A stretch of 64,000 nt of DNA from Ralstonia pickettii DTP0602. Its GTDB lineage: Bacteria > Pseudomonadota > Gammaproteobacteria > Burkholderiales > Burkholderiaceae. Position 1 is the first letter of the stretch. Every line of letters begins with the position of its first letter. Below, in pieces: positions 35,640 through 44,533 of this stretch. Position numbers and translations under genes: made by a program. The stretch lies in NCBI GenBank assembly GCA_000471925.1, contig CP006668.1, forward strand, positions 1,116,001-1,180,000. Direction: 5' to 3'. A model generated the notes under the pieces. That model had not been told where the DNA came from. It saw only the letters and a list, made by a program, of their open reading frames with translations, and searched no databases.

Positions 35640-35827
35640 GCACTATGGCAACTCTGGTGCCTGACCATTGGCTGTTCATCATCTCGGCAGACTACGCGTT
35701 CTCCAAGCACACCAACGTCTATTTGACCATTGCCCATCCCCGGCAACAAGGACGGATCGGTTCTCGGCACCGGCTGCATTGGAATGACTGTCGCTGGCGA
35801 AAGCCTCGCCTAGCTCAGCCGTACTAG
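35640..35827 (+). pseudogene. outer-membrane porin C-terminal relic
   Basis: The plus frame reads SADYAFSKHTNVYLTIAH, very like the penultimate strands of Gram-negative porins of the Porin_4 type. The next bases no longer give the expected final strand ending in phenylalanine in one frame, so at least one frameshift is present. No N-terminal porin sequence lies upstream. This rests on one short motif. Confidence 0.4.
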
Positions 35828-36025
35828 GGGCGCATCTAAACCGTTGCGCTTTCTTTCGTCCGCTCCGGCTCGTGATCCTGCGGAAGCTTGTACAGGCTCT
35901 ATGGAACCATCTGGGCAAGAGGCCCATGCTTGCACAGCGACATGGGTCATGGGGGCTTTCCAGCCTACTCACTCGGAGTATACCGTGGCTCGTTCCGAAG
36001 GCTATATGGCCTTAAAGCAGTGAGA

Positions 36026-36055
36026 AACGCCCACCGCTCCACGAGCGACGGGCGT
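36026..36055 (-). terminator. intrinsic terminator after the MFS gene
   Basis: On the minus strand ACGCCC...GGGCGT with an inner GCTC/GAGC pair forms a stem and is followed by a short T-rich stretch (TTTCTC). It lies about 37 bp after the MFS stop. Confidence 0.6.
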
Positions 36056-36091
36056 CGATGCCAGCTATAAGACGCTCGTTGCCTTCGGGAC

Positions 36092-37336
36092 TTATCCGCG
36101 CCGAGGCGCGAGATGGTCTCCGAGCAAGCCGTAGACTTCGTCGTCTGCCGGTGCTTTCCACAGCAGCGCTGCCACTATGGAAAGCACGCCAACGCCCACA
36201 AGAAGATAGAAGGCGGAGAAGAACGCGCCCCCGGCCGCGGTGATCAACGCCCCCATGATCGCAGGGAAGATCGAGTTGCCCAGTTGCCCCCCGAAGTTCA
36301 TTAGGCCCGTCGTACTACCGATGAGATGTTCCGGCGCACGACGCAGCGGTGCAGAGAACACCGTCGCGTAGACCAGATTGAACGAGAGGGAGTACAGGGA
36401 CCAGAAGGCGATGAGGAGCCATACCTGATCAGTCGTGATCATCATGACGAAGAACAGCGTGCTAAGTGCTGATCCGACAACCAGGCAGCCCTTTTCAAAG
36501 CGCCGTCCCAGCTTGTCAAGCAGGTAGCCGACCATGTTTGCACCGAAGAACGACAACAGGTTCGGAATGATCATTGCCAGCCCGGCGTGGCTCAAACTGA
36601 TGTGGTAAGTCTTCAGCAAATACGCTGGCATCCAGGAGTTGACGCCCACGTGCAGCGCGCTGGTGAAGAACCAGATGGTCATCAGCTTCCATGCAAGAGG
36701 CATCTTGAGTACTGGGCGCCAGACCATACGCGGACGTTCCGTCTTTACGCCGCGCTTTGAACCCATGCCACTGCGCAGGGAGAACCACAGGAAGATGGCA
36801 ACGAAGAAACCTGCCACGGCCAGGATATGGAAAGCGCCGCGCCAGCCGAGCTTGCTCACGGTGGCGGCGATGATGGCCGAACCCGCGGCACTCCCCAGGA
36901 ATACCGTAGATACGAGAAAGGATTTCGCCCGTGCTCGTTGATTCTTTGGAAAAACCTCCGCTACGGTCACGGAACTCGCAGGCGAGAAGCTGCCTTCTCC
37001 GATCCCGAACAGGAAACGAATCAGCAGCAGCGATGTGAAAGACCATGCGAGGCTTGTCATGCCCGTAAAGATCGACCACATAACGACACAGGCCACCGCG
37101 ACGATGCGCGAGCCCAGTTTGTCGGACAGCCAACCGCCGGCAAGCTGCATGATGGCGTAGCTGACATAGAACGCGCTCAGCAACATGCCGGCCTCGCGCG
37201 CAGACAGTGCGAACTCTTGTGATATCGGTACGAGCGCAACGCTCATTAGAATGCGGTCGGCGTAGCCGACTGCCCATGCGAGGAACAGGCCAGCAATACA
37301 AGCGGTTTTCTGTGCTCGACTAAACCTGCCTTCCAT
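36092..37336 (-). CDS. MFS transporter, anion:cation symporter (ACS) type
   Basis: 414 aa with about twelve transmembrane helices. The first opens AGLFLAWAVGYADRILMSVA, and the loop motif GWLSDKLGSRIVAV follows helix 2. The GIGEGSFSPA segment and the PKNQRARAKSFLVS loop are typical of the anion:cation symporter group, which imports organic acids. The ATG at 37336 has AGGAGAAGAG immediately upstream, while the longer frame to 37471 covers the promoter. The promoter carries box B and a leader like that of the tctC gene at 40.5 kb, so the two are probably co-regulated. Confidence 0.85.
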   Translation of the reverse strand: MEGRFSRAQKTACIAGLFLAWAVGYADRILMSVALVPISQEFALSAREAGMLLSAFYVSYAIMQLAGGWLSDKLGSRIVAVACVVMWSIFTGMTSLAWSFTSLLLIRFLFGIGEGSFSPASSVTVAEVFPKNQRARAKSFLVSTVFLGSAAGSAIIAATVSKLGWRGAFHILAVAGFFVAIFLWFSLRSGMGSKRGVKTERPRMVWRPVLKMPLAWKLMTIWFFTSALHVGVNSWMPAYLLKTYHISLSHAGLAMIIPNLLSFFGANMVGYLLDKLGRRFEKGCLVVGSALSTLFFVMMITTDQVWLLIAFWSLYSLSFNLVYATVFSAPLRRAPEHLIGSTTGLMNFGGQLGNSIFPAIMGALITAAGGAFFSAFYLLVGVGVLSIVAALLWKAPADDEVYGLLGDHLAPRRG

Positions 37337-37400
37337 CACTCTTCTCCTACGAACAGCACGTCCTTTGATGGGGCTCATGGTGCGCGGCCGGGAACCCTGC

Positions 37401-37485
37401 GTCCAATGAAAAGATGAGGGTGGACATAGACTGCGGTTATATGAACTGCTGATCTGCCTGATACGGTGCATAACCGACAGTTAAT
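37401..37485 (-). promoter_or_regulatory. MFS promoter region with shared box, copy B
   Basis: ATAACC-GAC-AGTTAAT (37470-37485), preceded by GGTGC, and the upstream-reading GGTTAT at 37435-37440 are shared with the tctC promoter at 40.65-40.75 kb. So is a GTCYAATGAAAAGAT...GGACATAG block (37401-37428). The whole arrangement is conserved between the two promoters. Confidence 0.6.
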
Positions 37486-37605
37486 CAGCGCGAAATGGTG
37501 CGGCATGGGCGCCGACCTGGTGCGTGGATCTACAAAACATCAAGAGGTGATGTTTCTGAGTCGGCGCAACGAAAGGTTGTCGTAAGGGATCGCTTCCGGG
37601 AGAAA

Positions 37606-37677
37606 AAAGAAAAAAAAGCCCATCTCTCGCGTGCATCCAGTCCGTTGTTGTCAGAAAAGGATGGAGGAGGATGGGCT
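37606..37677 (-). terminator. long-loop terminator after the atuA operon
   Basis: On the minus strand AGCCCATC (37677-37670) pairs with GATGGGCT (37624-37617) and is followed directly by seven T residues. The loop is about 45 nt and contains a smaller CATCC/GGATG stem. It lies 45 bp after the last gene of the operon. Confidence 0.6.
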
Positions 37678-37721
37678 ACGGTGTCCCGCCGGCGGACCTG
37701 GCTGGCCGCAACCGTGATGGC

Positions 37722-38096
37722 TCAGGGCTCGTTGGCGTTCAACGGTGGCCCTGCAAGGCATGGCATCAGATCAATCGGGACCTCAATCGGCAGGGCAAGC
37801 AGGTGAAATGACAGTGCCTTGCCGTGGCTATCCAGATTGAGTGAGTCGTTGACGCCTCCGTCCAAGACCTCATCCAGGACAAAGTTCATTGCCTGCAGGG
37901 TTGGCAGAACATGCCGCACGACGCGAGTCGGCCGGCGGTGCGCAAACTGCGCGGTCACAGCCGACTCAGTCACTTGTTCAACCAGAATGGGCCACAAGTC
38001 TGGATGCCAGGCGATAACGCTGATGTTGGAACGATTGCCCTTGTCCCCCGTACGGCCATGAGCCGCCCGGAACAACGGAACGGTGACAGTTTTCAT
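37722..38096 (-). CDS. AtuA-related C-terminal protein
   Basis: 124 aa matching the small domain usually found at the end of AtuA proteins or as a separate gene after atuA: VPLFRAAHGRTGDKGNRSNI, VIAWHPDLWPILVEQVT, and MNFVLDEVLDGGVNDSLNLD. The function is unknown. It is needed in acyclic terpene and related carboxylate catabolism by association. Its ATG overlaps the atuA stop by 4 bp, so translation depends on atuA being read through. With atuA frameshifted upstream, expression of this gene may be reduced. Confidence 0.75.
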   Translation of the reverse strand: MKTVTVPLFRAAHGRTGDKGNRSNISVIAWHPDLWPILVEQVTESAVTAQFAHRRPTRVVRHVLPTLQAMNFVLDEVLDGGVNDSLNLDSHGKALSFHLLALPIEVPIDLMPCLAGPPLNANEP

Positions 38097-39539
38097 ACCG
38101 CAGCCTCGACAAATTGAAACGAAGTGGGCGCGCGGTCGCGCGACAACGCGCAGGAGACTGTGCCCAATCGCTGGCGAAGCGCCGTGCGAACGCCACCGCC
38201 CCCGGCAGGACCGCAGGTGTAAAGAGCCGTCACCTCGCGGCCGAGCTGTTCTGCGCTCGCGCGTTCGCGGTGGTTCATGGCGACGCGCAGCCGTACGTCT
38301 TCAGCGCCTGAGTCAGGATGGGCGGCCAGCCATTGCCCGGCGTCGTCAGCAAATATGCTGCTGACGCCGATAAGATCCACGCGAAGCTGCCCCAAGCCTG
38401 CCAGTCGCTCTTTCAGCACTTGGGCCGCAAGCCGTGCCCGTCCTTCCGCGCGAGCGCCCGCGTAAGAAATCTCGCCTTCGGCAAGCCATCCGGTGGCGTG
38501 GCAAACATTCACCTTGAGGTTGGCCGGCCTCGGATGCCCGCGGACTCCAGTCAGTCGCACGCGATCCGGCCCCAGTTCGGTAACTTCCGCATCCATAATG
38601 TCTGCAATCACGTCCGGCGTGAAATACGCGGCGGGATCATGCACCTCGTAAAGGAGTTGCTCCTTGACCGTATGCGCGTCGATCCGTCCGCCCGTACCCG
38701 CCGGTTTCGTGATGGTGCAGTTGCCGTCAGCGTCAATTTCGGCGATCGGGTAGCCCAGAGAAGCCAGGCCTGCTACATCCTTATAGCCTGGATCGGCGTA
38801 GTAACCGCCGGTTACCTGCGCGCCGCATTCCAGCAAGTGTCCCGCCATGGTCGCGCGAGCGAGGCGTGTCCAGTCGTTGCGCGACCAGCCAAAATGGGCG
38901 AGTGCCGGCCCGACGGCGAGCGACGGATCGGCTACGCGACCGCAGACCACGATGTCTGCGCCGGCAATCAGGGCGTCCGCGATAGCTTCTGCTCCCTGAT
39001 AGGCGTTCGCCGATACGACATCCAGCGTGGAGAAGCGTTCTCCTACCGCTTGTTCCAACAGCGGCCGATGCGCTGGGCCGGAAACGTCGTCGCCTTGAAC
39101 GATGGCGATACGAGGCGCAGGAAGACCAAGGTCACGCGCGAGAACATGAATTCGCCTGGCGGCGCCTTCCGGATTGGCCGCACCGAAATTACTGACGATG
39201 CGCACTCCGTGGGCAAGGCAACGTCCAAGGACAGGGCGCAGGATGTCCACCAGAAGTGGCTCATAACCAGCGGCCGGGTCCGACCGGGCGCACTCCGTGG
39301 GCAAGGCAACGTCCAAGGACAGGGCGCAGGATGTCCACCAGAAGTGGCTCATAACCAGCGGCCGGGTCCGACCGCCGCGCAAGCTGCGCCAACGCGAGCG
39401 TGCGCTCTGCCAGCGTTTCAAAGATCAGGAAGGCTGGACCACCGGCCGCGATCAGCGCGTCAACGACGGGCCCGGCAGCATCGGTGCGATCGCCAGAGAA
39501 GCCGGCGGCACACCCGATGCGCAAGAGGTCATTCTTCAT
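38093..39539 (-). pseudogene. AtuA-family (DUF1446) gene frameshifted by an 88-bp tandem duplication
   Basis: The N-terminus starts MKNDLLRIGCAAGFSGDRTD at 39539 and the body continues IVSNFGAANPEGAARRIHV, then VVSANAYQGAEAIADALIAG and IVVCGRVADPSLAVGPALAH. The two parts are in different frames. An 87-bp segment, 39200-39286, is repeated exactly at 39288-39374 (offset 88 bp, not a multiple of three), which creates the shift. Removing one unit restores a 452-residue protein of normal family length. It lies between tctC and the AtuA-tail gene. The duplication could be real and reversible or an assembly error. Confidence 0.85.
39200..39374. repeat. perfect 88-bp tandem duplication inside atuA
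   Basis: Copy 1 at 39200-39286 and copy 2 at 39288-39374 are identical base for base as far as I can read, separated by one base. The segment encodes the DPAAGYEPLLVDILRPVLGR region of AtuA. The perfect identity suggests a recent event. Confidence 0.9.
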
Positions 39540-39582
39540 AGTGCAAGACTTGTGCGAGGGAACGTTTTGCGGGCCAGCCCGG

Positions 39583-40551
39583 TCATTCGACCTTTGCACC
39601 GCTCTTGCGTACTACTTCACCCCATTTCGCACGTTCGGCCTTGATGTGCTTCCGGGCATCGTCCGGGGTGCCACCCACAGGCGTGGAGCCCAGCTTCTGA
39701 AGCTGGGCCTGGACGTTCTTGTCCTGCATGACCTCATTGAATGCCTTGTTGAGCTTCGTGACGATCTCCGCCGGTGTGCCGGGAGGAGCGATGATGGCAC
39801 CCCAGGCAGTCATTTCGAAGGCCTTGACGCCTGCCTCATCCATCGTCGGGACGTCAGGGAAGAGTGGCGTTCGCGCTTTGGACGTGACTGCCAATGCGCG
39901 GACCTTACCTGCCTTCACATTTGGCCCGATGGCGCCGAAGTTGTCGAACATGAACTGGACATTGCCGGCCATCAGGTCATTCTGAGCTTGAGGAGCCCCT
40001 TTGTACGGTACATGCACTGCCTTGATACCAGTCATGGTCTTGAAGAGCTCGGCACCAATGTGTGCCGACGTTCCGATACCTGCCGAGCCGAAGGAAACCT
40101 TGTCGCCGTGTTGCTTGCAGTACTGGACGAGTTCCTGCACGTTTTTCACCGGCAGATTGTTGTTCACGACCAGTACGCTCGCGGTCTTGGTCAGAAGGAC
40201 AACCGGCTCTAACTTGTTGGGGTCATATGGCAGCTTCGTGAACAAGAATTCGTTCGTCGTCAACGTAGCGTTGTTGCCATAGCCGATCGTGTAACCATCA
40301 GGCTGCGCAGTCATGACGGCCTGCATGCCGATGTTGCCGGCGGCGCCGGGCCGATTGTCGACCACGAGCGATTGACCGAGCTTCTTGCCGATCTCGTTGC
40401 TAAAAATCCGTACGACGATGTCCGGGCTGCCGCCAGCGGCTGACGGCACAACGACGCGGATAGGGCGATCAGGATAGGCCGCGTGGGCAGCACCGATGGA
40501 CATGGCAAAGGCCGAGGCGACGAAGATTTTGCGAAGCAAAGAGTGGCTCAT
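39583..40551 (-). CDS. TctC/Bug-family receptor, AtuA-linked
   Basis: 322 aa. Signal peptide LLRKIFVASAFAMSIGAAHA, then YPDRPIRVVVPSAAGGSPD, QPDGYTIGYGNNATLTTNEF, HVPYKGAPQAQNDLMAGN and VRALAVTS. The ATG at 40551 has GGATG about 7 nt upstream, while the longer frame to 40668 covers the promoter leader. It is the first gene of the operon tctC-atuA-atuA tail and diverges from the M81 peptidase. The ligand is probably a carboxylate handled by AtuA-type enzymes. Confidence 0.85.
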   Translation of the reverse strand: MSHSLLRKIFVASAFAMSIGAAHAAYPDRPIRVVVPSAAGGSPDIVVRIFSNEIGKKLGQSLVVDNRPGAAGNIGMQAVMTAQPDGYTIGYGNNATLTTNEFLFTKLPYDPNKLEPVVLLTKTASVLVVNNNLPVKNVQELVQYCKQHGDKVSFGSAGIGTSAHIGAELFKTMTGIKAVHVPYKGAPQAQNDLMAGNVQFMFDNFGAIGPNVKAGKVRALAVTSKARTPLFPDVPTMDEAGVKAFEMTAWGAIIAPPGTPAEIVTKLNKAFNEVMQDKNVQAQLQKLGSTPVGGTPDDARKHIKAERAKWGEVVRKSGAKVE

Positions 40552-40642
40552 GGTTTCATCCAGTGAAAAAATGCGCGATCGTGTCGGACCGCCGCAAGCG
40601 CGGCTGGGAGCGATGTCATATTGATGTGACATGCGGCCCCCG

Positions 40643-40746
40643 TCTAATGAAAAGATAGAGGGGGACATAGTTTTTGGTTATGTCGTAGGGTTTTCTCTAC
40701 CCCCCATTCCCATCTTCGCTATGATGGTGCATAACCACCGGTTAAG
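40643..40746. promoter_or_regulatory. divergent promoter region with shared box, copy C
   Basis: ATAACC-ACC-GGTTAAG (40731-40746) is a TAACC-N3-GGTTA dyad of T-N11-A form, preceded by GGTGC as in copy B. The GTCTAATGAAAAGAT and GGACATAG blocks (40642-40670) and a GGTTAT at 40676-40681 repeat the MFS promoter layout. It serves tctC leftward and probably the M81 peptidase rightward. Confidence 0.65.
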
Positions 40747-40866
40747 GCGGCCCGCTTTTTTTCATTTGTCATGTACAAGCGCGCGCGCCAAACTTTCCCC
40801 ATCCTGACGCTTTTGCGTCACTTTTCCGGACTTGCCGCGGCCTGCGGCGAACCATAGGGGTAAGCA

Positions 40867-42315
40867 ATGCGTGTATTCAGCGCCGGCATTGGCACCGAAA
40901 CCAACACTTTTTCTCCGTTGCCCACGGGCCTCGATGCTTTCAAGGCGGGGGGGTACTACCCGGCAGGCAAGCATCCGGAGCAGATGACGCGTTACGCTGC
41001 GCCACTGATCATTGCACGCGAGCGTGCGCGCACAGAGGGGTGGACAGTCCTAGAGGGACTTTATGCGCAGGCGCAGCCGGCCGGCCTGGTAACTCGGGCG
41101 GCGTACGAGACGCTCCGGGACGAGTTGCTTTCCGATCTAAAGAAAGCACTGCCGGTCGACATGGTTCTCCTCGGTCTACACGGCGCCATGGTCGCCGATG
41201 GTTATGATGATTGCGAAGGCGACCTGATCGAGCGTGTCCGCGCGATTGTTGGACCGGAAGCGATTATCGGTTGTGAGTTGGACCCGCATGCGCACCTCAG
41301 CGAAGAGATGGTCTCCAACGCAAACATACTGATCGCGTACAAGGAGTATCCGCACACCGATATCAGGGAGCGAGCTATCGAACTCGTTGATCTGTGTGCT
41401 CGCACTTATGCGGGGGATATCCATCCCGTGGCTGCAGTGGTGGACACAAATATGGTCGTGCCGATTCACACTTCAAGGGATCCGGGCAGAGCGTTCGTGG
41501 ACAAGCTTGCTGGGTTGGAAGGCAAGAATCGCGTTCTGACCATTTCGGCTGTTCAGGGATTCGCGACGGGCGATGTGCCGGCCATGGGGACGAAAGTTCT
41601 TGTGTATACCGACGGTGATGCGGTTGCGGCCCAGACGCTCGCTCAAAGCCTGGCGGATGAACTCATAGCACTTCGTGAGCAGCTTCGACCGAATTACCTG
41701 ACTATCGACGAGGCGCTTGACGACGCGTTGGAAGCGGGACAAACGCCAGCAATTCTCGCTGACCGGTCCGACAATCCCGGTAGTGGCGCGGCTGGCGATT
41801 CGACCTTCATTCTCGGGCGACTCATCGAGCGCGGTATTACTGACGTCGCCGTGGGGCCGCTATGGGATCCCGTTGCGGTGCAGATGGCATTCGCAGCGGG
41901 CGAAGGCGCGCGCGTCGAACTTCGGATCGGCGGAAAGATCAGCCCTGTTTCCGGAGATCCGCTGGACGTTACCTGCCTTGTCAAGACGCTCCGTCACAAC
42001 CACATCATGACCGGCCAAGCTGGCGAACCGCTTTCAGTGGGCGACGCCGCCCTCATTGAGTTCGACGGTATCGAGTGTGTATTGATCTCGAATCGGTGCC
42101 AGGCGTTGAACGTGGACCTGTTCACAGGTATCGGCTGCGATATCGCCAAGAAGAGGATCGTGGTAGTCAAGTCGGCCCAGCACTTCTACGCATCCTATTC
42201 CAAGGTGTCAGAACGAGTCCTTTACGTAGGCGCTCCTGGTTCGGCTACGCCGCGCTACGACTTGCTGACTTACAAAAAGGCAAAGCTGCCAAAATGGCCG
42301 ATTACCCCGAGCTAA
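40867..42315 (+). CDS. M81-family metallopeptidase (MlrC-like)
   Basis: 482 aa. The family founder MlrC cleaves linearised microcystin, and most homologues have unknown substrates. Visible: MRVFSAGIGTETNTFSPLPT at the N-terminus, LLGLHGAMVADGYDDCEGDL (about 101-120, metal ligand region), GCELDPHAHLSEEM with Asp and His ligands, YKEYPHTDIRERA, and the C-terminal domain with ADRSDNPGSGAAGDSTFIL. Zinc is expected. It diverges from tctC and is followed by a LysR gene on the same strand 137 bp on. In this cluster it may open an amide bond in an imported N-acyl or peptide-like compound. Confidence 0.85.
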   Translation: MRVFSAGIGTETNTFSPLPTGLDAFKAGGYYPAGKHPEQMTRYAAPLIIARERARTEGWTVLEGLYAQAQPAGLVTRAAYETLRDELLSDLKKALPVDMVLLGLHGAMVADGYDDCEGDLIERVRAIVGPEAIIGCELDPHAHLSEEMVSNANILIAYKEYPHTDIRERAIELVDLCARTYAGDIHPVAAVVDTNMVVPIHTSRDPGRAFVDKLAGLEGKNRVLTISAVQGFATGDVPAMGTKVLVYTDGDAVAAQTLAQSLADELIALREQLRPNYLTIDEALDDALEAGQTPAILADRSDNPGSGAAGDSTFILGRLIERGITDVAVGPLWDPVAVQMAFAAGEGARVELRIGGKISPVSGDPLDVTCLVKTLRHNHIMTGQAGEPLSVGDAALIEFDGIECVLISNRCQALNVDLFTGIGCDIAKKRIVVVKSAQHFYASYSKVSERVLYVGAPGSATPRYDLLTYKKAKLPKWPITPS

Positions 42316-42451
42316 TATCGTCGCCACCGCATGGAACTGGCATTACGTGTTTGTGCACGCGGAGCCGGATCATTTGGCATGGCCACCTAATGGTGGATTG
42401 GTGCAATGAACATTTCGGCACCGTCGGTGCGCGACTAACATTGGAGCTGGC

Positions 42452-43327
42452 ATGCGGCTACGTCATATTGAAGTATTCCACGCAGTCATGCAGGCAGGCT
42501 CGCTGTCGAGCGCGGCTGAATTTCTGAACATCTCGCAGCCTGCGGCGAGCAAGATGCTTGCGCAGGCAGAGCAGAGTCTGGGGATTGCGCTATTCAAGAG
42601 ATTGCCGGGGGGGCTTAAGCCCACCCCCGAGGCCACAGTTCTGTTTCAGGAAACCAAGCATCTCCACTCGAGTCTGGAGCGCGTTCGCCAGCTAGCCCGC
42701 AATCTCACCGCGCATCCGGGAGGAATTCTGAGGATCGGATGTATCCCCAGTCTCGGATTGAGCCTCGTCCCCCAAGCGGTGGCCGAGTTCATTCGCCTGT
42801 GTCCGGATGTCTCGATCAACATCCGTACCGAAAATAATGAAGTGCTGTCGGCGCTCTTGTTGGCGCGAGAGATCGACATTGGCATCGCATTTGAACCGTC
42901 AGCGCCACCCGGAATCACCGTCGAGGAATTGGGGCGAGCCCGGGCCGTTTTTTTCGGCCCTGAGAGCGTTCGCCGCGGACGAGGCGTCGTTCATCTCGAT
43001 GACCTGGAACGTTCCCAGTGGATTCGTCTTGACTCGGCTGATCCCCTGGGGTCGCGCATCGAAGAGGTGCTTCCCGCCATCAACGATGGCAGCGCGACTA
43101 TTGAGGTCAAGACCTATTATCTTGCGCGGGCACTTGTGGAAAGGGGCGTAGGCTTTTCGATTATCGACGAGTACACGGCTCAGTCCACGAGCGACACAAA
43201 GCAACTGATATTCGTTGAGCCGCCGTTGTCCGTGGGCGTTTGCATCATGACTGCCGCCAGCAACGTTGGGACCCACGCGCTGAAAGTCTTCATCGAGCAA
43301 GTCACGAAGCGTTTGAGCGCAAAGTAA
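42452..43327 (+). CDS. LysR-family transcriptional regulator
   Basis: 291 aa. HTH at about 3-60 (RHIEVFHAVMQAGSLSSAAE, then SQPAASKMLAQAEQSLGIAL) and an effector domain from about 90 (LRIGCIPSLGLSLVPQAV). It follows the M81 peptidase gene on the same strand and is the nearest candidate for the regulator that recognises the three ATAACC-N3-RGTTAA boxes. That link is inference. It converges with the next LysR gene, 31 bp away. Confidence 0.85.
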   Translation: MRLRHIEVFHAVMQAGSLSSAAEFLNISQPAASKMLAQAEQSLGIALFKRLPGGLKPTPEATVLFQETKHLHSSLERVRQLARNLTAHPGGILRIGCIPSLGLSLVPQAVAEFIRLCPDVSINIRTENNEVLSALLLAREIDIGIAFEPSAPPGITVEELGRARAVFFGPESVRRGRGVVHLDDLERSQWIRLDSADPLGSRIEEVLPAINDGSATIEVKTYYLARALVERGVGFSIIDEYTAQSTSDTKQLIFVEPPLSVGVCIMTAASNVGTHALKVFIEQVTKRLSAK

Positions 43328-43358
43328 GCGTGGTCGGCCGGTTGTGGCTGACAGCTAC

Positions 43359-44318
43359 TCAAATCTCTGACGGTTCGTCCGGTGTCTCGCTTGGCAGAGC
43401 GCTCAGCCAGGCGGAGAAGCGTTTGAGCGCATCAAGGTCGGAACGCCACTCGGGCCAACGAAGATAGTACCCACGAGCAGCGATCCACGGCACTCTGCTA
43501 AGGCAGACCAACTGCCGCGATTGCACGGCATTGCTCACGATGAAGTGGGGAAGTAGGGCAATACCCAGGCCCTCGATGGCGCCCGCCAATGCCATCGAAA
43601 GAAGCGCATAACGTGGCCCACCTTGCAGATTGGACTCCGGAAGAGCACCCGACAGGCCCACCTCCTGCAGCCACCCGGGCCACGCTTCTGGGACTGTCAC
43701 TCGCCGAATCAACGCAAAAGACTTCAGCAGGTCCAGGAGTTGGTCCTTCGATAACGAGACCCCTCGTATCTTTCGCTCCGCCTTAAAGCGCTCATACTCT
43801 TCCCGAGACATGAAGGGGTATAGCACTAGTGGCGAGACGAGGCTCGCATCGATGCCTGGTGTAGGCCCGGTACAGAATTCAATCGACGCATCGTCCTGGC
43901 TCGCTGCAAAGTCCACCGGACCGACGCGGGTCGATAGATTGAGCGTGATGTCCGGGTTGGCTCGTACAAACGCGGGCAAGCGGGGCATCAGCCAGTAGTT
44001 TGCGAAGCTCGACGAAACGGACAGATTGAGCGTTCCACCACGTCCTCCTGTCGTCGCAATGCTTTCCGTGGCGCGCTCGAGCAACCGCAGGACTGCCACA
44101 ACATCGTTCCAGTATTTCTGCCCCGCCAGCGTGAGTTCCAGGCCCGCTCTCCTTCGAGTAAAGAACTGCACTCCGAGCTGCTTTTCAAGTTGAAGTATGT
44201 GGTGACTCACCGCCCCCTGCGTGAGGTGCATTTCCTCTGCTGCCTTGGTGAAGCTCAATAGGCGCGCGCTCGCGTCCAGGCAACGCAGGGCGGTCATGGA
44301 AGGAAGATAGTTAGACAT
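43359..44318 (-). CDS. LysR-family regulator, GcvA-like
   Basis: 319 aa. HTH MTALRCLDASARLLSFTKAA (8-27), then TQGAVSHHILQLEKQLGVQ, as in the GcvA branch. Effector domain from about 95 (LNLSVSSSFANYWLMPRLPA). It diverges from the tctC-MmgE/PrpD-M20 operon, with a 215-bp AT-richer gap between them, and is its likely regulator. The ATTAATTAGATT stretch just upstream of its ATG (44317-44329) could be part of a T-N11-A site. Confidence 0.85.
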   Translation of the reverse strand: MSNYLPSMTALRCLDASARLLSFTKAAEEMHLTQGAVSHHILQLEKQLGVQFFTRRRAGLELTLAGQKYWNDVVAVLRLLERATESIATTGGRGGTLNLSVSSSFANYWLMPRLPAFVRANPDITLNLSTRVGPVDFAASQDDASIEFCTGPTPGIDASLVSPLVLYPFMSREEYERFKAERKIRGVSLSKDQLLDLLKSFALIRRVTVPEAWPGWLQEVGLSGALPESNLQGGPRYALLSMALAGAIEGLGIALLPHFIVSNAVQSRQLVCLSRVPWIAARGYYLRWPEWRSDLDALKRFSAWLSALPSETPDEPSEI

Positions 44319-44533
44319 TAATTAGATTGATGCTAGACCCAAAAACATTCGTTTGCGTAGGGCTCGCTCGCGTCTTAATAATATGGACATGATTGCATGG
44401 CTAGGTGATTCATGCCAAGAGCGATCAACGACGGTGCATCAGAAATTCTGATGCAACTTTTCGAGGCAAAAGCTCGCGTCGGTGCACAGGTTAGATGCGC
44501 GGTGCGGCATTCTTTGTGGTAAGAGGCGTCTAG

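Larger units (their letters stand above)
35495..36091. other. gap with hairpins and a porin-like relic
   Basis: The stretch has a hairpin just after the cyclodeaminase stop (CTAGCATCGC/GCGGTGCTAG, 35504-35533) and a decayed porin-like fragment (about 35640-35820). I see no complete gene. The rest shows no recognisable coding on either strand. Confidence 0.5.
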
